This document shows, in pieces, positions 29,801 through 37,973 of a stretch of 47,626 nucleotides of DNA. The stretch is taken from positions 1-47,626 of the forward strand of contig NZ_JAGFOU010000028.1 in assembly GCF_017592395.1 (NCBI RefSeq). The letters are read 5' to 3'. This DNA is from Actinomyces bowdenii (GTDB lineage Bacteria; Actinomycetota; Actinomycetes; Actinomycetales; Actinomycetaceae). The notes under the pieces are model-generated. The model made no database searches. It saw only the letters and a program-made list of their open reading frames with translations, and was not told the DNA's origin. The translations under genes and the position numbers were made by a program. Every line of letters begins with the position of its first letter. Within the stretch, counting starts at the first letter, position 1.

Positions 29801-29837
29801 GGCGCCCGGGCAGGGACGAGCCCCCTGCCCGGGCGCC
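29801..29837. terminator. Terminator after the DtxR-family gene
   Basis: GGCGCCCGGGCAGGG and CCCTGCCCGGGCGCC form a 15-bp perfect stem with a 7-base loop. Between it and 30050 I see only non-coding sequence leading to the riboswitch promoter. Confidence 0.7.
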
Positions 29838-30050
29838 GTCGTGCCCCCTCGTGCGCTGCGCCCCTGCGGCGATCGGCGGTGCGCTCGGCACTGCGCGCGG
29901 TGCCGCCGCGCCCGGGCGGGAGGGGCCCGGTGGGGCGTGATCGGCCGGTCTGTCAAGGCCCGAGCGAACGAAAGTCCCCTGGAGAAACCAGGACAAGATC
30001 TCCTCCTCCAGGAGGGTGTCACTCCTCACAGCGATGTGTGTCATCTGATC

Positions 30051-30080
30051 GTGACGCCGCGGTGGAACGTCCTGTAGCGT
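30051..30080 (+). promoter_or_regulatory. Promoter of the riboswitch/NlpC transcript
   Basis: -35 GTGACG (30051-30056), 18-base spacer, -10 TAGCGT (30075-30080). The start would be near 30087, just before the riboswitch. Confidence 0.45.
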
Positions 30081-30109
30081 TCTCGGCGTTGCCGGGGACA
30101 TCCTCTCTG

Positions 30110-30295
30110 GCAGCGTTCCGGATTGGGGCTTAGTCCTGCCGCTCGATCCGGGGCCAGTGAAACCAGACAAGTGGCAGGAACGGGGGAACCAATCTCGGCC
30201 ACCCGCGCACCCGCTCGAGTGGCCTTGGGGTGAAGCCCGCATCCGCGGGCCGGGCGTCTCCAGTCCGAACCCGACAGCTCACCTCGTCGGCTCAT
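30110..30295 (+). ncRNA. c-di-AMP riboswitch (ydaO/yuaA class)
   Basis: The conserved words of this class occur in order in the leader: GGGGCTTAGTCCTGCC, ACGGGGGAACCAAT, CCTTGGGGTGAAG, and near the end AGTCCGAACCCGACAGCTCACCTCG. The bound ligand is the second messenger c-di-AMP, and in actinobacteria the class typically controls secreted peptidoglycan hydrolases, which is what follows here. The exact limits need a covariance model. Confidence 0.85.
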
Positions 30296-30311
30296 CCAGG
30301 AGAAAGCATTC

Positions 30312-31142
30312 ATGTCCACACGCACCACCGCACGTCACCGCAAGGCAACCCGCGCCCTCACACCGCTGGACGACCTGGCTCCCACCGCGCGCCGCGGTTT
30401 CGCCGTTGCCGCATCCTCCGGTCTCGCACTGACCATGATCGCCTCCGGCGCCAGCGCTGCTGCCGCCGGGGCCGCCACTGAGGTCGGCGCCTCCGCCGGC
30501 TCCCTCGAGGCCTCCGGTGTGGGTGCGCTCGCCGCCGACGCCCGCGAGGCCGTCACCACCAACGCCGCGGTGGCCGTCGACCAGGACGCCCAGTGGATCG
30601 TTGAGGCGGCTCCCGAGGTCCAGGCCGTCGCCCCCGTCGTCGAGGCCGCCCCGGTCCAGGAGGAGGCCGCCCCGGTCGCCGAGGCCGCTCCCGCCCAGGC
30701 CACTGCCGAGGCCGACATCCAGGCCGAGACCGAGACCGAGGCCACCCCCGCCCAGGCCCCGGCCGCCCCGGTCCAGGAGGCCGCTCCGGCTCCGGCCGCC
30801 CCGGCCTCCGCCGCCAACTCCTCGGTGGTGGCCATCGCCATGCAGTACGTGGGCTCCCCCTACGTCTGGGGCGCCAGCGGCCCGACCGCCTTCGACTGCT
30901 CCGGCTTCACCTCCTACGTGTACGCCCAGGTCGGCATCAACCTGCCCCGCACCTCCAGCGCCCAGGCCGGTGCCGGCTACCACGTCTCCGCCGCGGAGGC
31001 CCAGCCCGGTGACCTGGTCGTGTGGCCCGGCCACGTCGGCATCTACGCCGGTGACGGCATGGTGGTCGACGCCGGCAACGAGTCCACCGGTGTGGTCTAC
31101 CGCGCCATCTGGGGCTCTCCCAGCTACGTCCGCGTGGGCTGA
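30312..31142 (+). CDS. Secreted NlpC/P60 peptidoglycan hydrolase
   Basis: A 276-residue exported cysteine peptidase predicted to cut peptide stems of peptidoglycan (D-gamma-Glu-diaminopimelate type). A signal sequence lies at about residues 28-55 (RRGFAVAASSGLALTMIASGASA). A long Ala/Pro/Glu-rich spacer (about 100-170) follows, then the catalytic domain at 171-276. Cys196 is in PTAFDCSGFTSYVY and His241 in WPGHVGIYAGDG. The spacer may cross the wall or be disordered. There is no LysM or SH3 domain, unlike RipA-type hydrolases. The ribosome binding site is AGGAGA. It is under the riboswitch, so expression should respond to c-di-AMP. Confidence 0.93.
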   Translation: MSTRTTARHRKATRALTPLDDLAPTARRGFAVAASSGLALTMIASGASAAAAGAATEVGASAGSLEASGVGALAADAREAVTTNAAVAVDQDAQWIVEAAPEVQAVAPVVEAAPVQEEAAPVAEAAPAQATAEADIQAETETEATPAQAPAAPVQEAAPAPAAPASAANSSVVAIAMQYVGSPYVWGASGPTAFDCSGFTSYVYAQVGINLPRTSSAQAGAGYHVSAAEAQPGDLVVWPGHVGIYAGDGMVVDAGNESTGVVYRAIWGSPSYVRVG

Positions 31143-31161
31143 GTTCCGCACAGCACTCGCT

Positions 31162-31197
31162 GAGAAGGGGTGGGCACATGAGTGCCCGCCCCTTCTC
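31162..31197 (+). terminator. Terminator of the NlpC/P60 gene
   Basis: GAGAAGGGGTGGGCAC and GTGCCCGCCCCTTCTC form a 16-base stem with one G-T-type mismatch and a 4-base loop, 20 bases after the stop. Confidence 0.75.
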
Positions 31198-31352
31198 GCG
31201 TGCCCGCGCATGCTGGCCGGCGCTCGCCCCCACCAGTGCCCGGCCGGGTGCTGCGACCGTGAGGCTGCGTGGGAGCCTCGGGCCTGACCTGCGCGGATAT
31301 CGCATCATCAGGGCGGTGGGGTTTCACTGAGGGGGAAGGGGCCACCCGCTCA

Positions 31353-31368
31353 TGTGGTGGTCACCACA
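31353..31368 (+). promoter_or_regulatory. CRP/FNR-family-like operator upstream of the usp gene
   Basis: TGTGGTGGTCACCACA is a palindrome with 7-bp arms and the TGTG-N8-CACA geometry of CRP/GlxR sites. It covers the expected -35 position of a possible -10 AATAGT at 31384-31389. Confidence 0.45.
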
Positions 31369-31430
31369 GGCGTTTGGGGGCAGAATAGTCCCAGGTGACA
31401 GCCCGAGCCCCTAGGAAAGGTGCAGATCCC

Positions 31431-32363
31431 ATGACTGAAGACAATGTCGTCCTCGTTGGCGTGGATGGGTCCCCCGAGTCCCTGGCCGCCATGGACTGGG
31501 CCGTGGCCCGGGCCGCCCGTCAGGGCTGGCGGGTCCATGTGCTGTGCGCCTATTCCCTGCCCTCCTTCACCGCGGCCTCCCTCGACGGCGGCTATGCGGC
31601 CCTCGACGACGCCGCCATCCGGGCCGGGGCTCAGGCCGTGGTCGATGAGGCCGTGGCCCGGGCGCAGGACTCCGGGGTCACCGTCACCAGCTCGCTGGAG
31701 ACCGGAGACCCCGCGGGCGTGCTGGTCGACCTCTCCGATGAGGCCACCATCTCCGTCGTGGGCACCCGGGGCGGGGGCGGGTTCACCGACCGCCTCCTGG
31801 GGACCGTCTCCTCAGCCCTGCCCGCCCACAGCCACTGCCCCACGGTGGTGGTGCCCGACCGCACCCAGGGGGCCGAGTACACCCCGGTGCGGCGCATCGT
31901 CGTCGGCGTGGACGGCTCCTCCTCGGCCCGCAAGGCCCTGCAGTGGGCGGTGCGGGAGGCTGAGGCCTGGGAGGCGGAGCTGACCGCCGTGGCGGCCGTC
32001 CCCATGGCCTCCGGCGCGGGAGCCCTGGCCTGGCTGCCGGCTGCTGTGGACCGCGATCAGGTGCTGGCCGACGTCCGCTCCGGCCTGGACCACGCCGTGG
32101 CCGAGGCCCTGGAGGGCCACTCGGAGATCGAGGTGCGCCGCCACGCCCTGGACGGCAACCCCGCCGAGCTCATGGCCGAGTTCTCCACCGCCGTGGACCT
32201 CATCGTGGTGGGCTCCCGCGGTCGCGGGGGCTTCTCCGGCCTGCTCCTGGGCTCCACGAGCCAGGCCGTGCTCTCGCACGCCTCCTGCCCCGTCATGGTG
32301 GTGCCCTCGCGCTCCAAGAAGGACACCATCTCGCGGACCTCCACCCCCTGGGGCCGCGCCTAG
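31431..32363 (+). CDS. Universal stress protein with two Usp domains
   Basis: A 310-residue tandem UspA protein. Domain 1 (about 5-145) starts VVLVGVDGSPESLAAMDWAV and has the nucleotide motif VVGTRGGGGFTDRLLGTVS. Domain 2 (about 155-295) starts RRIVVGVDGSSSARKALQWAV and has VVGSRGRGGFSGLLLGSTS. Both fit G-2-x-G-9-G(S/T), so ATP binding is expected. Tandem Usp proteins of this type are common in actinobacteria and respond to hypoxia or starvation. The start MTEDN follows AGGAAAGG. A CRP-like palindrome lies 63 bases upstream of the start. Confidence 0.93.
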   Translation: MTEDNVVLVGVDGSPESLAAMDWAVARAARQGWRVHVLCAYSLPSFTAASLDGGYAALDDAAIRAGAQAVVDEAVARAQDSGVTVTSSLETGDPAGVLVDLSDEATISVVGTRGGGGFTDRLLGTVSSALPAHSHCPTVVVPDRTQGAEYTPVRRIVVGVDGSSSARKALQWAVREAEAWEAELTAVAAVPMASGAGALAWLPAAVDRDQVLADVRSGLDHAVAEALEGHSEIEVRRHALDGNPAELMAEFSTAVDLIVVGSRGRGGFSGLLLGSTSQAVLSHASCPVMVVPSRSKKDTISRTSTPWGRA

Positions 32364-32399
32364 GGGATCGGGACCCGCGATGCGGGCCGTGCGCCTCGC

Positions 32400-32428
32400 G
32401 GGCAGCCCCGCCCACCGCCGGGCTGCCC
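32400..32428 (+). terminator. Hairpin after the usp gene
   Basis: GGGCAGCCC and GGGCTGCCC form a 9-bp stem with an 11-base loop, 36 bases after the stop. Confidence 0.5.
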
Positions 32429-32496
32429 GGGGCGCAGTGTGCCGACCGCCTCCGCAACGTGCCGCCCCCGTGCACGGCCCTGCCCCGGAGCACTGG

Positions 32497-32502
32497 TAGG
32501 CT
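32497..32502 (+). promoter_or_regulatory. -10 box of the tRNA-Arg gene
   Basis: TAGGCT, 8 bases upstream of the mature 5' end of the tRNA. Confidence 0.4.
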
Positions 32503-32510
32503 TGCCGCAG

Positions 32511-32583
32511 GCCCTCGTAGCTCAGGGGATAGAGCACCGCTCTCCTAAAGCGGGTGTCGTTGGTTCGAATCCAATCGAGGGCG
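32511..32583 (+). tRNA. tRNA-Arg (CCT)
   Basis: Acceptor GCCCTCG pairs with CGAGGGC. The D arm is GCTCAGGGGATAGAGC, the anticodon stem CCGCT/AGCGG encloses CTCCTAA with anticodon CCT (codon AGG), and the T arm is TTGGTTCGAATCCAA. The discriminator is G and CCA is not encoded. Confidence 0.95.
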
Positions 32584-32762
32584 CCGATCCCGGCCCGGTG
32601 GTGCCCGCGGTCCCCACCGGGCCGGGTGGATCCCCTGCGGGAGCGCTCATCCAGTGGGCGCCCCGCCACGAGGACCCGGGGCTCTCCTGCCCCTTGGCTG
32701 TGAGACGCAGGAGAAGTGCCTCCGCTCCGCCGCGTCCTACCGGCATGGAGCGCCATGCCCGT

Positions 32763-32768
32763 TATCTT
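32763..32768 (+). promoter_or_regulatory. Leaderless -10 box of the helicase-like gene
   Basis: TATCTT followed by 7 bases and the ATG at 32776. Confidence 0.55.
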
Positions 32769-32775
32769 GTGCGCT

Positions 32776-35700
32776 ATGACGCCTTCACTGTTCTCCTTCG
32801 GCCGCAAGCGGCGCCGTGCCGCCACCGCGACGAATGAGCACGGAGGCGCAGCCGCGGCCCCGCGCCCACCGGCACCCTCATCCGAGCCCCTCGGGGCGCC
32901 CCTGGCGCGCGAGCCCCGGCCGGCCCCTGCGCCGGAGCCGCCCAGGCCCGCCCCCGAGCCCCCCATCACCGAGCGGGATGAGGCCCGCCGCGAGCGCATC
33001 GACGCCGCCCTGGAGGTGTGGCGCGGCGAGCTGGTGGACCTCGGGGGCGTGGCCAGCCTGGACGACATCACCGTCCTCGAGGGCGTCGTCGACCTCACCG
33101 CCGCCCACCCCTCCGGATTGGCCCAGCTCTACGCCGGCCGCTCCACCCAGCTGTCCAGCCTGGTGCGCGAGCGCGGCGCCCTGGGGGTGGCCCGCCAGTC
33201 CCTGCGGGAGGTGGCCGCGCGCACGGAGATGCTCGCCCGGCGCTTCGGGGTGGCCCCCGTCTACCTGGCGATCGGGGTGGCGAGCTGGAATGAGACGGTC
33301 GCGGACGAGGAGCACGGGAGCGCCTCGGGGGAGGGCCCCGAGACCGACTCCAGCCCGGACACCGCCCCCACGGCCCAGATCCCCGACGTCGAGCGCATCG
33401 CCGCCGAGCACGCTGCGCAGGCGGCCATGGCCGCCGCCGGCTTCCACATGCCCGAGGACTCCGGCCCGCGGGTGCGCACCGTCAACGCCCCGGTGCTGCT
33501 GCGGCCCGTGCGGCTGGCCAGTGCCACGGCCGACGCCACCCTCACCCTGGACCCCACCATCGAGGTCAACCCCGTCCTGACCCGCGCCCTGCGCCAGTAC
33601 CAGTGCCGCAGCGATGTCGAGGGCATCGCCCGGGCCTCCCTGTCCGCGGAGGGCTTCACCCCCCGCGCCGCCCTGGCCCGCATCGGAGCCCTGGGCCGCC
33701 AGTACCTCCCCGGCTTCGAGATCCACGAGCGGCTCGTCGTGGGAGCCTTCGTCCACCCCGGCCAGGCCCTCGTCGAGGACTTCGACGCCGTCATCGAGCG
33801 CTGCCGCACCTCAGCCCTCGTGGCGGCCCTGGCCGGTGATGAGGGCGCCCGCACCGCCCTGGATGTCGCCCTGCCCGCGGCCGACCCCTTCGACCGGCCC
33901 ACGGAGGCCGAGCGGGGCATCGGGGATCTGGACCCCGCCCAGCTGGCGGCCATCGAGGCCGTGGGCACGGGGGCGAGCCTGCTCATCGACGCGCCGCCCG
34001 GCTCCGACGTCGCCGCGACGCTGGCCGCCATCTTCGCCGACGCCGCCGCCTCGGGGCGCACCGTGCTGCACGTGCCGGCCACGAGTGCCGACGGGCACGC
34101 GGTGGCCGCGGCGCTGCGCGAGGCGGGCCTGGGCTCCCTGGTCCTGGACCTGACCGAGGATGCGGCCTGGCGCCAGCACGCCTCGGAGGCCATCCGGGAG
34201 GCCATGGGGGCCCAGCCCCCCGAGCTCGACGTCGTGGGCATCGTGGAGATGCGCGAGCGCCTGGAGCAGGTGCGCTCCCACCTGGGCAGGTACGTCTCAG
34301 CCCTGCATGAGAGGCGCGAGCCGTGGGGCGTGTCGGCCTACGAGGCCCTCCAGACCCTGGCCGACCTCACCAGTCGCCGCTCGCACGCCACGACCAAGGC
34401 CCGGGTGGCCCCGGGGCGGCTGGAGCGGCTGGATGAGGCGGGACTGGACCGGGCCAGGGGGCTGCTCCACCGCGGCCACGCCCTGGGGATCTTCACCCCC
34501 GAGGTGGCCTCCAGCGCGTGGAACGGGATCGCGGTCACCGATATGGACGAGGCCACCGACGCCCTGGGGCATATGCGCGCCCTGGGCCACGACCTGCTGC
34601 CGGCGATGATCGAGCAGGTGGAGGCCACCCACGCCTCCACGGGCCTGACCCGGGCCACCACCGTGTCCCAGTGGCTGGAGCAGCTGGAGATGCTCGACGG
34701 CGTGCGCGAGTCCCTCGACGTCTTCCTGCCCGAGGTCTTCGAGCGCTCGGCCGCCGACATGGTCGTGGCCACGGCCTCCAAGCGGTGGCGCGAGGCCCGC
34801 GGGGTGTACATGGACGGCTCCAGCCGCCGTCGCTTCACCCGTCAGGCCAAGGACCTGGTGCGCCCGGGGCGGGTGGTCGAGGACCTGCACGAGGAGCTCG
34901 TGGCGGTCCAGCACTGCCGTGAGGTCTGGCGCCGGCACGATCCCGAGGGCGGCTGGCCCCGCCTGCCCCAGGGCCTTGACGAGATGGCGCGCACCGCTGC
35001 GCGGGCCCGCAGCGCCATCGAGGCCATCCAGCCGCTCCTCAGCCGCAGCGGCCGGGAGGAGCCCCTGGCGGACCAGCCGATGGATGAGGTGATGGAGCGC
35101 CTGCGCAGCCTGGCCAGTGATGACCTCACCGCCCAGAAGCTGCCCGAGGTCAACCGCCTGCGCACCGAGCTCGACGAGCTGGGCCTGGGGGACTTCGTGG
35201 CCGACATGGCCGCCCGCGACGTGCCCGAGGAGCGGATCGACGACGAGCTCACCTACTGCTGGTGGTCCTCGGTGCTGGCCCGGACCATGCGCGACAACCC
35301 GGCGATGGGCGGACTGGATGCGCGCGCCCTGACCCGCCTGGCCGCGGCCCTGCGCGAGCTGGACGCCGCCCAGTCCCAGTCCCTGCCCGGGCCGGTGGCG
35401 CAGGCCTACGCGCGCCGCGTGCGCCTGGCGGTGGACCAGGACAAGGAGGACGCCCGCGCCCTGTACATCGCCCTGGCCCGGGGCGATGGGGTGCCGCTGC
35501 GGGACATCATCGCCGCCCACCCCATGGCCCTGGTGGCCAAGCCGGTGTGGATCGTCCCGCCCACCCTGGTGCCCCAGGTCTTCGACCCCCTGGCACTGGT
35601 GGACCTGGCGGTGCTGGATGCCAGTGCGCACATGCCCGTGGCCCAGGTGCTGCCCGCCCTCGTGCGCGCCGAGCAGGTCCTGGTGGTGGGCGACCCGCGC

Positions 35701-37131
35701 CGCGGCCAGAGCGGCCTGGCCGCCGAGCTCGGGCCGCTGCTGCCCACGGTGACCCTGCCGACCTCCCGCAACGCCCTGGACGCCGGCATCGCCGCCTTCC
35801 TGTCCCAGCACGGCTATGAGGGCGTGGTCGAGGCCGTCCCGGCCCCTCCCGGGGTGGGCCGGCTCAGCCTGGAGGTCGTCGATGGGCGGGGCATGCCCGC
35901 CCCCGGCCAGACCGCCGTCGAGACGGTCTCGGAGGAGGTCGATCGGGTGGTGGACCTGGTCATCGACCGGGCGCTGACCCATCCCGAGGAGTCCCTGGGG
36001 GTCATCGCCCTCAACGCCCGGCACGCCGACGCGGTGCGCTCGGCGATCACCCAGGCCGCCGCGGGCTCGGCCGCCCTGGAGGAGTTCTTCTCCCCCAGCG
36101 CCTCCGAGCCCTTCATGGTGGTGGACCTGTCCCAGGCCCGCTCCCTCAACCGCGACCACATCATCCTGACCGTCGGCTACGCCAAGACCCCGCACGGGCG
36201 CACCATTCACAGCTTCGCCTCCGTGGCGGACCATGCGGGCATGGTGGGGCTGGTCGAGGCCCTGTGCGCCTCCCGGGGCCGTACCGAGGTGATCTCCTGC
36301 CTGGCCGCCGCCGACATCGACCCCGAGCGCCTGCACGCCCCCGGGGCCCGGCTGCTGCGCGAGGTGCTGGCCCGCGCCGAGCACTCCTCGGAGGCGGCCG
36401 CCTCGGCCGGCAGGATGCCCGACCGCCTCCTGGTGGATCTGGCCGAGCGGCTGTGGCGCAAGGGCCTGTCGGTGGTGCCCCGCTACGGCGTCGAGGGCGG
36501 GGAGCGCATCCCCCTGGCCATCGGCCACCCCGACTTCCCCGATGAGCTGCTGGTCGCGGTGCTGACCGACGACGCCGACTACGTGGCCGAGCCCAGCCTG
36601 CGGCGGCGCGACCGCCACCGCGTGGAGCGCCTGGAGCGGCGCGGCTGGCGCGTCCACATGGCCTTCTCCGTGGGGGTCTTCGTGGATCCCGAGGCCGAGG
36701 CGGCCGCGGTGGAGGATCTCGTCATCGAGGAGCTCATCGCGCGCCAGGAGGGGAGGGCCGATGAGGGCGTCGAGGCGCTGCCCGAGCGCTTGGAGGATGC
36801 CGACCGCCTGGCGCCCGCGGCCCCGCCGTCGGAAGGGCCCGGGATGCCGGGGGACGCCCCTGCCGAGGGCGGCGGGGACGACGATGAGGCGGGTGCCCCC
36901 GCTGCTGCTGAGGCGGTCCCGCGCGCGCAGCGCCCCCCGATCGCCCAGGGGCTGCCCCTGCAGGCCTACTCCGATGACCAGCTCGATGAGCTCGTGGCCT
37001 GGATCCGCTCCGATGGCCTGGTGCGTGAGGAGGCCCAGGAGGTCGAGGAGCTTCGCGCCACCCTGGCGCTGCGGCGCCGCGGCGCCGGTATCGACGCCGT
37101 GCTGGCCAACGCCGTGCGGCGGGCCCGATGA
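32776..37131 (+). CDS. Large SF1-helicase/Vsr-like nuclease protein with degenerate catalytic motifs
   Basis: A 1451-residue protein. Residues 1-70 are basic then Pro-rich. The overall plan is that of actinobacterial SF1 AAA helicases with a C-terminal MTES_1575-type endonuclease domain. The P-loop position (DPAQLAAIEAVGTGASLLIDAPPG, about 384-413) ends APPGSDVA, so the Walker A Lys-Thr is gone. The DEAxQ position (about 947-952) reads LDASAH, followed by VLVVGDPRRGQSG as in the family. Residues about 500-930 are a helical insert. At 1236-1306 the nuclease-like domain has RIPLAIGHPD where RIDLAV is usual and AVLTDDADYV where a Glu-Cys-Asp-Gly is usual; RRDRHRVERLERRGW is kept. A Glu/Ala-rich linker and a helical tail follow. 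The start is set by a leaderless TATCTT box. It is probably a non-enzymatic scaffold or regulator; the role is unknown. Confidence 0.75.
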   Translation: MTPSLFSFGRKRRRAATATNEHGGAAAAPRPPAPSSEPLGAPLAREPRPAPAPEPPRPAPEPPITERDEARRERIDAALEVWRGELVDLGGVASLDDITVLEGVVDLTAAHPSGLAQLYAGRSTQLSSLVRERGALGVARQSLREVAARTEMLARRFGVAPVYLAIGVASWNETVADEEHGSASGEGPETDSSPDTAPTAQIPDVERIAAEHAAQAAMAAAGFHMPEDSGPRVRTVNAPVLLRPVRLASATADATLTLDPTIEVNPVLTRALRQYQCRSDVEGIARASLSAEGFTPRAALARIGALGRQYLPGFEIHERLVVGAFVHPGQALVEDFDAVIERCRTSALVAALAGDEGARTALDVALPAADPFDRPTEAERGIGDLDPAQLAAIEAVGTGASLLIDAPPGSDVAATLAAIFADAAASGRTVLHVPATSADGHAVAAALREAGLGSLVLDLTEDAAWRQHASEAIREAMGAQPPELDVVGIVEMRERLEQVRSHLGRYVSALHERREPWGVSAYEALQTLADLTSRRSHATTKARVAPGRLERLDEAGLDRARGLLHRGHALGIFTPEVASSAWNGIAVTDMDEATDALGHMRALGHDLLPAMIEQVEATHASTGLTRATTVSQWLEQLEMLDGVRESLDVFLPEVFERSAADMVVATASKRWREARGVYMDGSSRRRFTRQAKDLVRPGRVVEDLHEELVAVQHCREVWRRHDPEGGWPRLPQGLDEMARTAARARSAIEAIQPLLSRSGREEPLADQPMDEVMERLRSLASDDLTAQKLPEVNRLRTELDELGLGDFVADMAARDVPEERIDDELTYCWWSSVLARTMRDNPAMGGLDARALTRLAAALRELDAAQSQSLPGPVAQAYARRVRLAVDQDKEDARALYIALARGDGVPLRDIIAAHPMALVAKPVWIVPPTLVPQVFDPLALVDLAVLDASAHMPVAQVLPALVRAEQVLVVGDPRRGQSGLAAELGPLLPTVTLPTSRNALDAGIAAFLSQHGYEGVVEAVPAPPGVGRLSLEVVDGRGMPAPGQTAVETVSEEVDRVVDLVIDRALTHPEESLGVIALNARHADAVRSAITQAAAGSAALEEFFSPSASEPFMVVDLSQARSLNRDHIILTVGYAKTPHGRTIHSFASVADHAGMVGLVEALCASRGRTEVISCLAAADIDPERLHAPGARLLREVLARAEHSSEAAASAGRMPDRLLVDLAERLWRKGLSVVPRYGVEGGERIPLAIGHPDFPDELLVAVLTDDADYVAEPSLRRRDRHRVERLERRGWRVHMAFSVGVFVDPEAEAAAVEDLVIEELIARQEGRADEGVEALPERLEDADRLAPAAPPSEGPGMPGDAPAEGGGDDDEAGAPAAAEAVPRAQRPPIAQGLPLQAYSDDQLDELVAWIRSDGLVREEAQEVEELRATLALRRRGAGIDAVLANAVRRAR

Positions 37132-37370
37132 GCCCCGGCAGCGGTGCGCGCCGGGATCCGCGGGCCACTGGTGCTGCGCGCCGGCGCCGGCGCGTGGTGG
37201 CCCTCTCGGGCCGCGACCGCCAGCGGGTCGAGCAGGGGCTGGAGCCCGAGGACCTGGCGCGGGCCGACTATGACAACGATGCCCTGAGCACCGCGCAGCG
37301 CGGATCGGAGCACGGGGCGGGGGCCAATGATGCGCGCCTGCTGGCCGAGGTGCCTCCCCACTGGCAGTAG
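37128..37370 (+). CDS. Small conserved protein coupled to the helicase-like gene
   Basis: An 80-residue protein whose ATG overlaps the stop of the helicase-like gene by 4 bases. The N-terminus is very basic (ARRDPRATGAARRRRRVVALSGRDRQRVEQGL). The C-terminal part is acidic to neutral and ends SEHGAGANDARLLAEVPPHWQ, an ND-x-RL ... PPHW ending that I associate with small hypothetical actinobacterial proteins. The coupling implies a function with the large protein, for example as a nucleic-acid-binding partner; that is inference. Confidence 0.75.
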   Translation: MSPGSGARRDPRATGAARRRRRVVALSGRDRQRVEQGLEPEDLARADYDNDALSTAQRGSEHGAGANDARLLAEVPPHWQ

Positions 37371-37408
37371 CCGTGCCCTGGGCCAGGGGCCCCGGGAGAG
37401 GGCATGGG

Positions 37409-37452
37409 CGAGGCCCTCGGGGCGGGCACGGGGTGCCGCCACGAGGGCCTCG
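37409..37452. terminator. Bidirectional hairpin between the small gene and mscL
   Basis: CGAGGCCCTCG and CGAGGGCCTCG form the outer stem, and GGCGGGCAC/GTGCCGCC the inner one. It lies between convergent genes. Confidence 0.6.
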
Positions 37453-37485
37453 GTGTCTCGCGCTGGGCCGGGGCCCGGCGCGCTG

Positions 37486-37875
37486 TCAGTTCTTGGAGGC
37501 GAGCAGGTCGCGGATCTCGGCGAGCAGCTCGACGTCGGTGGGGGCGTCGGGGCCGGCCTCCACAGCCTTCTTCTGGCGCTCCTTGAGCTTGTTCATCGGC
37601 ATGACGATGCAGAAGTACACGGCGATGGCCACGAGGAAGAAGTTGACCACGGCGGTGATGATGGTGCCGGGCTGGATGTATTCCTCGGAGGAGGCGAAGA
37701 TCTTGAACTGGCCCACCGAGTCGAAGTTCGGGGAGCCGATGACCTGGCCGATGATGTCCAGGATGACCTTGGTGATTGCGTCGACGATCGGCTTGAAAGC
37801 GGCACCGATGATGACGGCGACGGCGAGCTCCAGAGCATTGCCCTGGGAGATGAACTCCTTGAAGCCCTTGATCAT
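37486..37875 (-). CDS. mscL: Large-conductance mechanosensitive channel
   Basis: A 129-residue channel subunit that opens on membrane tension to release solutes in hypo-osmotic shock. It starts MIKGFKEFISQGNALELAVAVIIGAAFKPIVDAITKVIL, the N-terminal helix and TM1 with the pore-lining Ala/Gly pattern. There is a periplasmic loop (GSPNFDSVGQFKIFASSEEYIQPG), TM2 (TIITAVVNFFLVAIAVYFCIVMPMNKLKER) and a cytoplasmic helix (DVELLAEIRDLLA). The length is normal. The ribosome binding site is GAAAGGATCGCC. It is followed upstream by the SAF gene in the same direction, as in mycobacteria. Confidence 0.97.
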   Translation of the reverse strand: MIKGFKEFISQGNALELAVAVIIGAAFKPIVDAITKVILDIIGQVIGSPNFDSVGQFKIFASSEEYIQPGTIITAVVNFFLVAIAVYFCIVMPMNKLKERQKKAVEAGPDAPTDVELLAEIRDLLASKN

Positions 37876-37973
37876 GGCGATCCTTTCGTAGCGGCGCAGG
37901 CATGAGTCTGCCCTGTCATGCGCCATCGGGGGGAACGGAACTGACGCGCTCAGTGCGAGCGGCCGCGGCGGCT

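Noticed and set aside
34297-36657. 786-codon frame antisense to the helicase-like gene
   Set aside because: Gly/His/Gln-rich antisense shadow with no motif or ribosome binding site.
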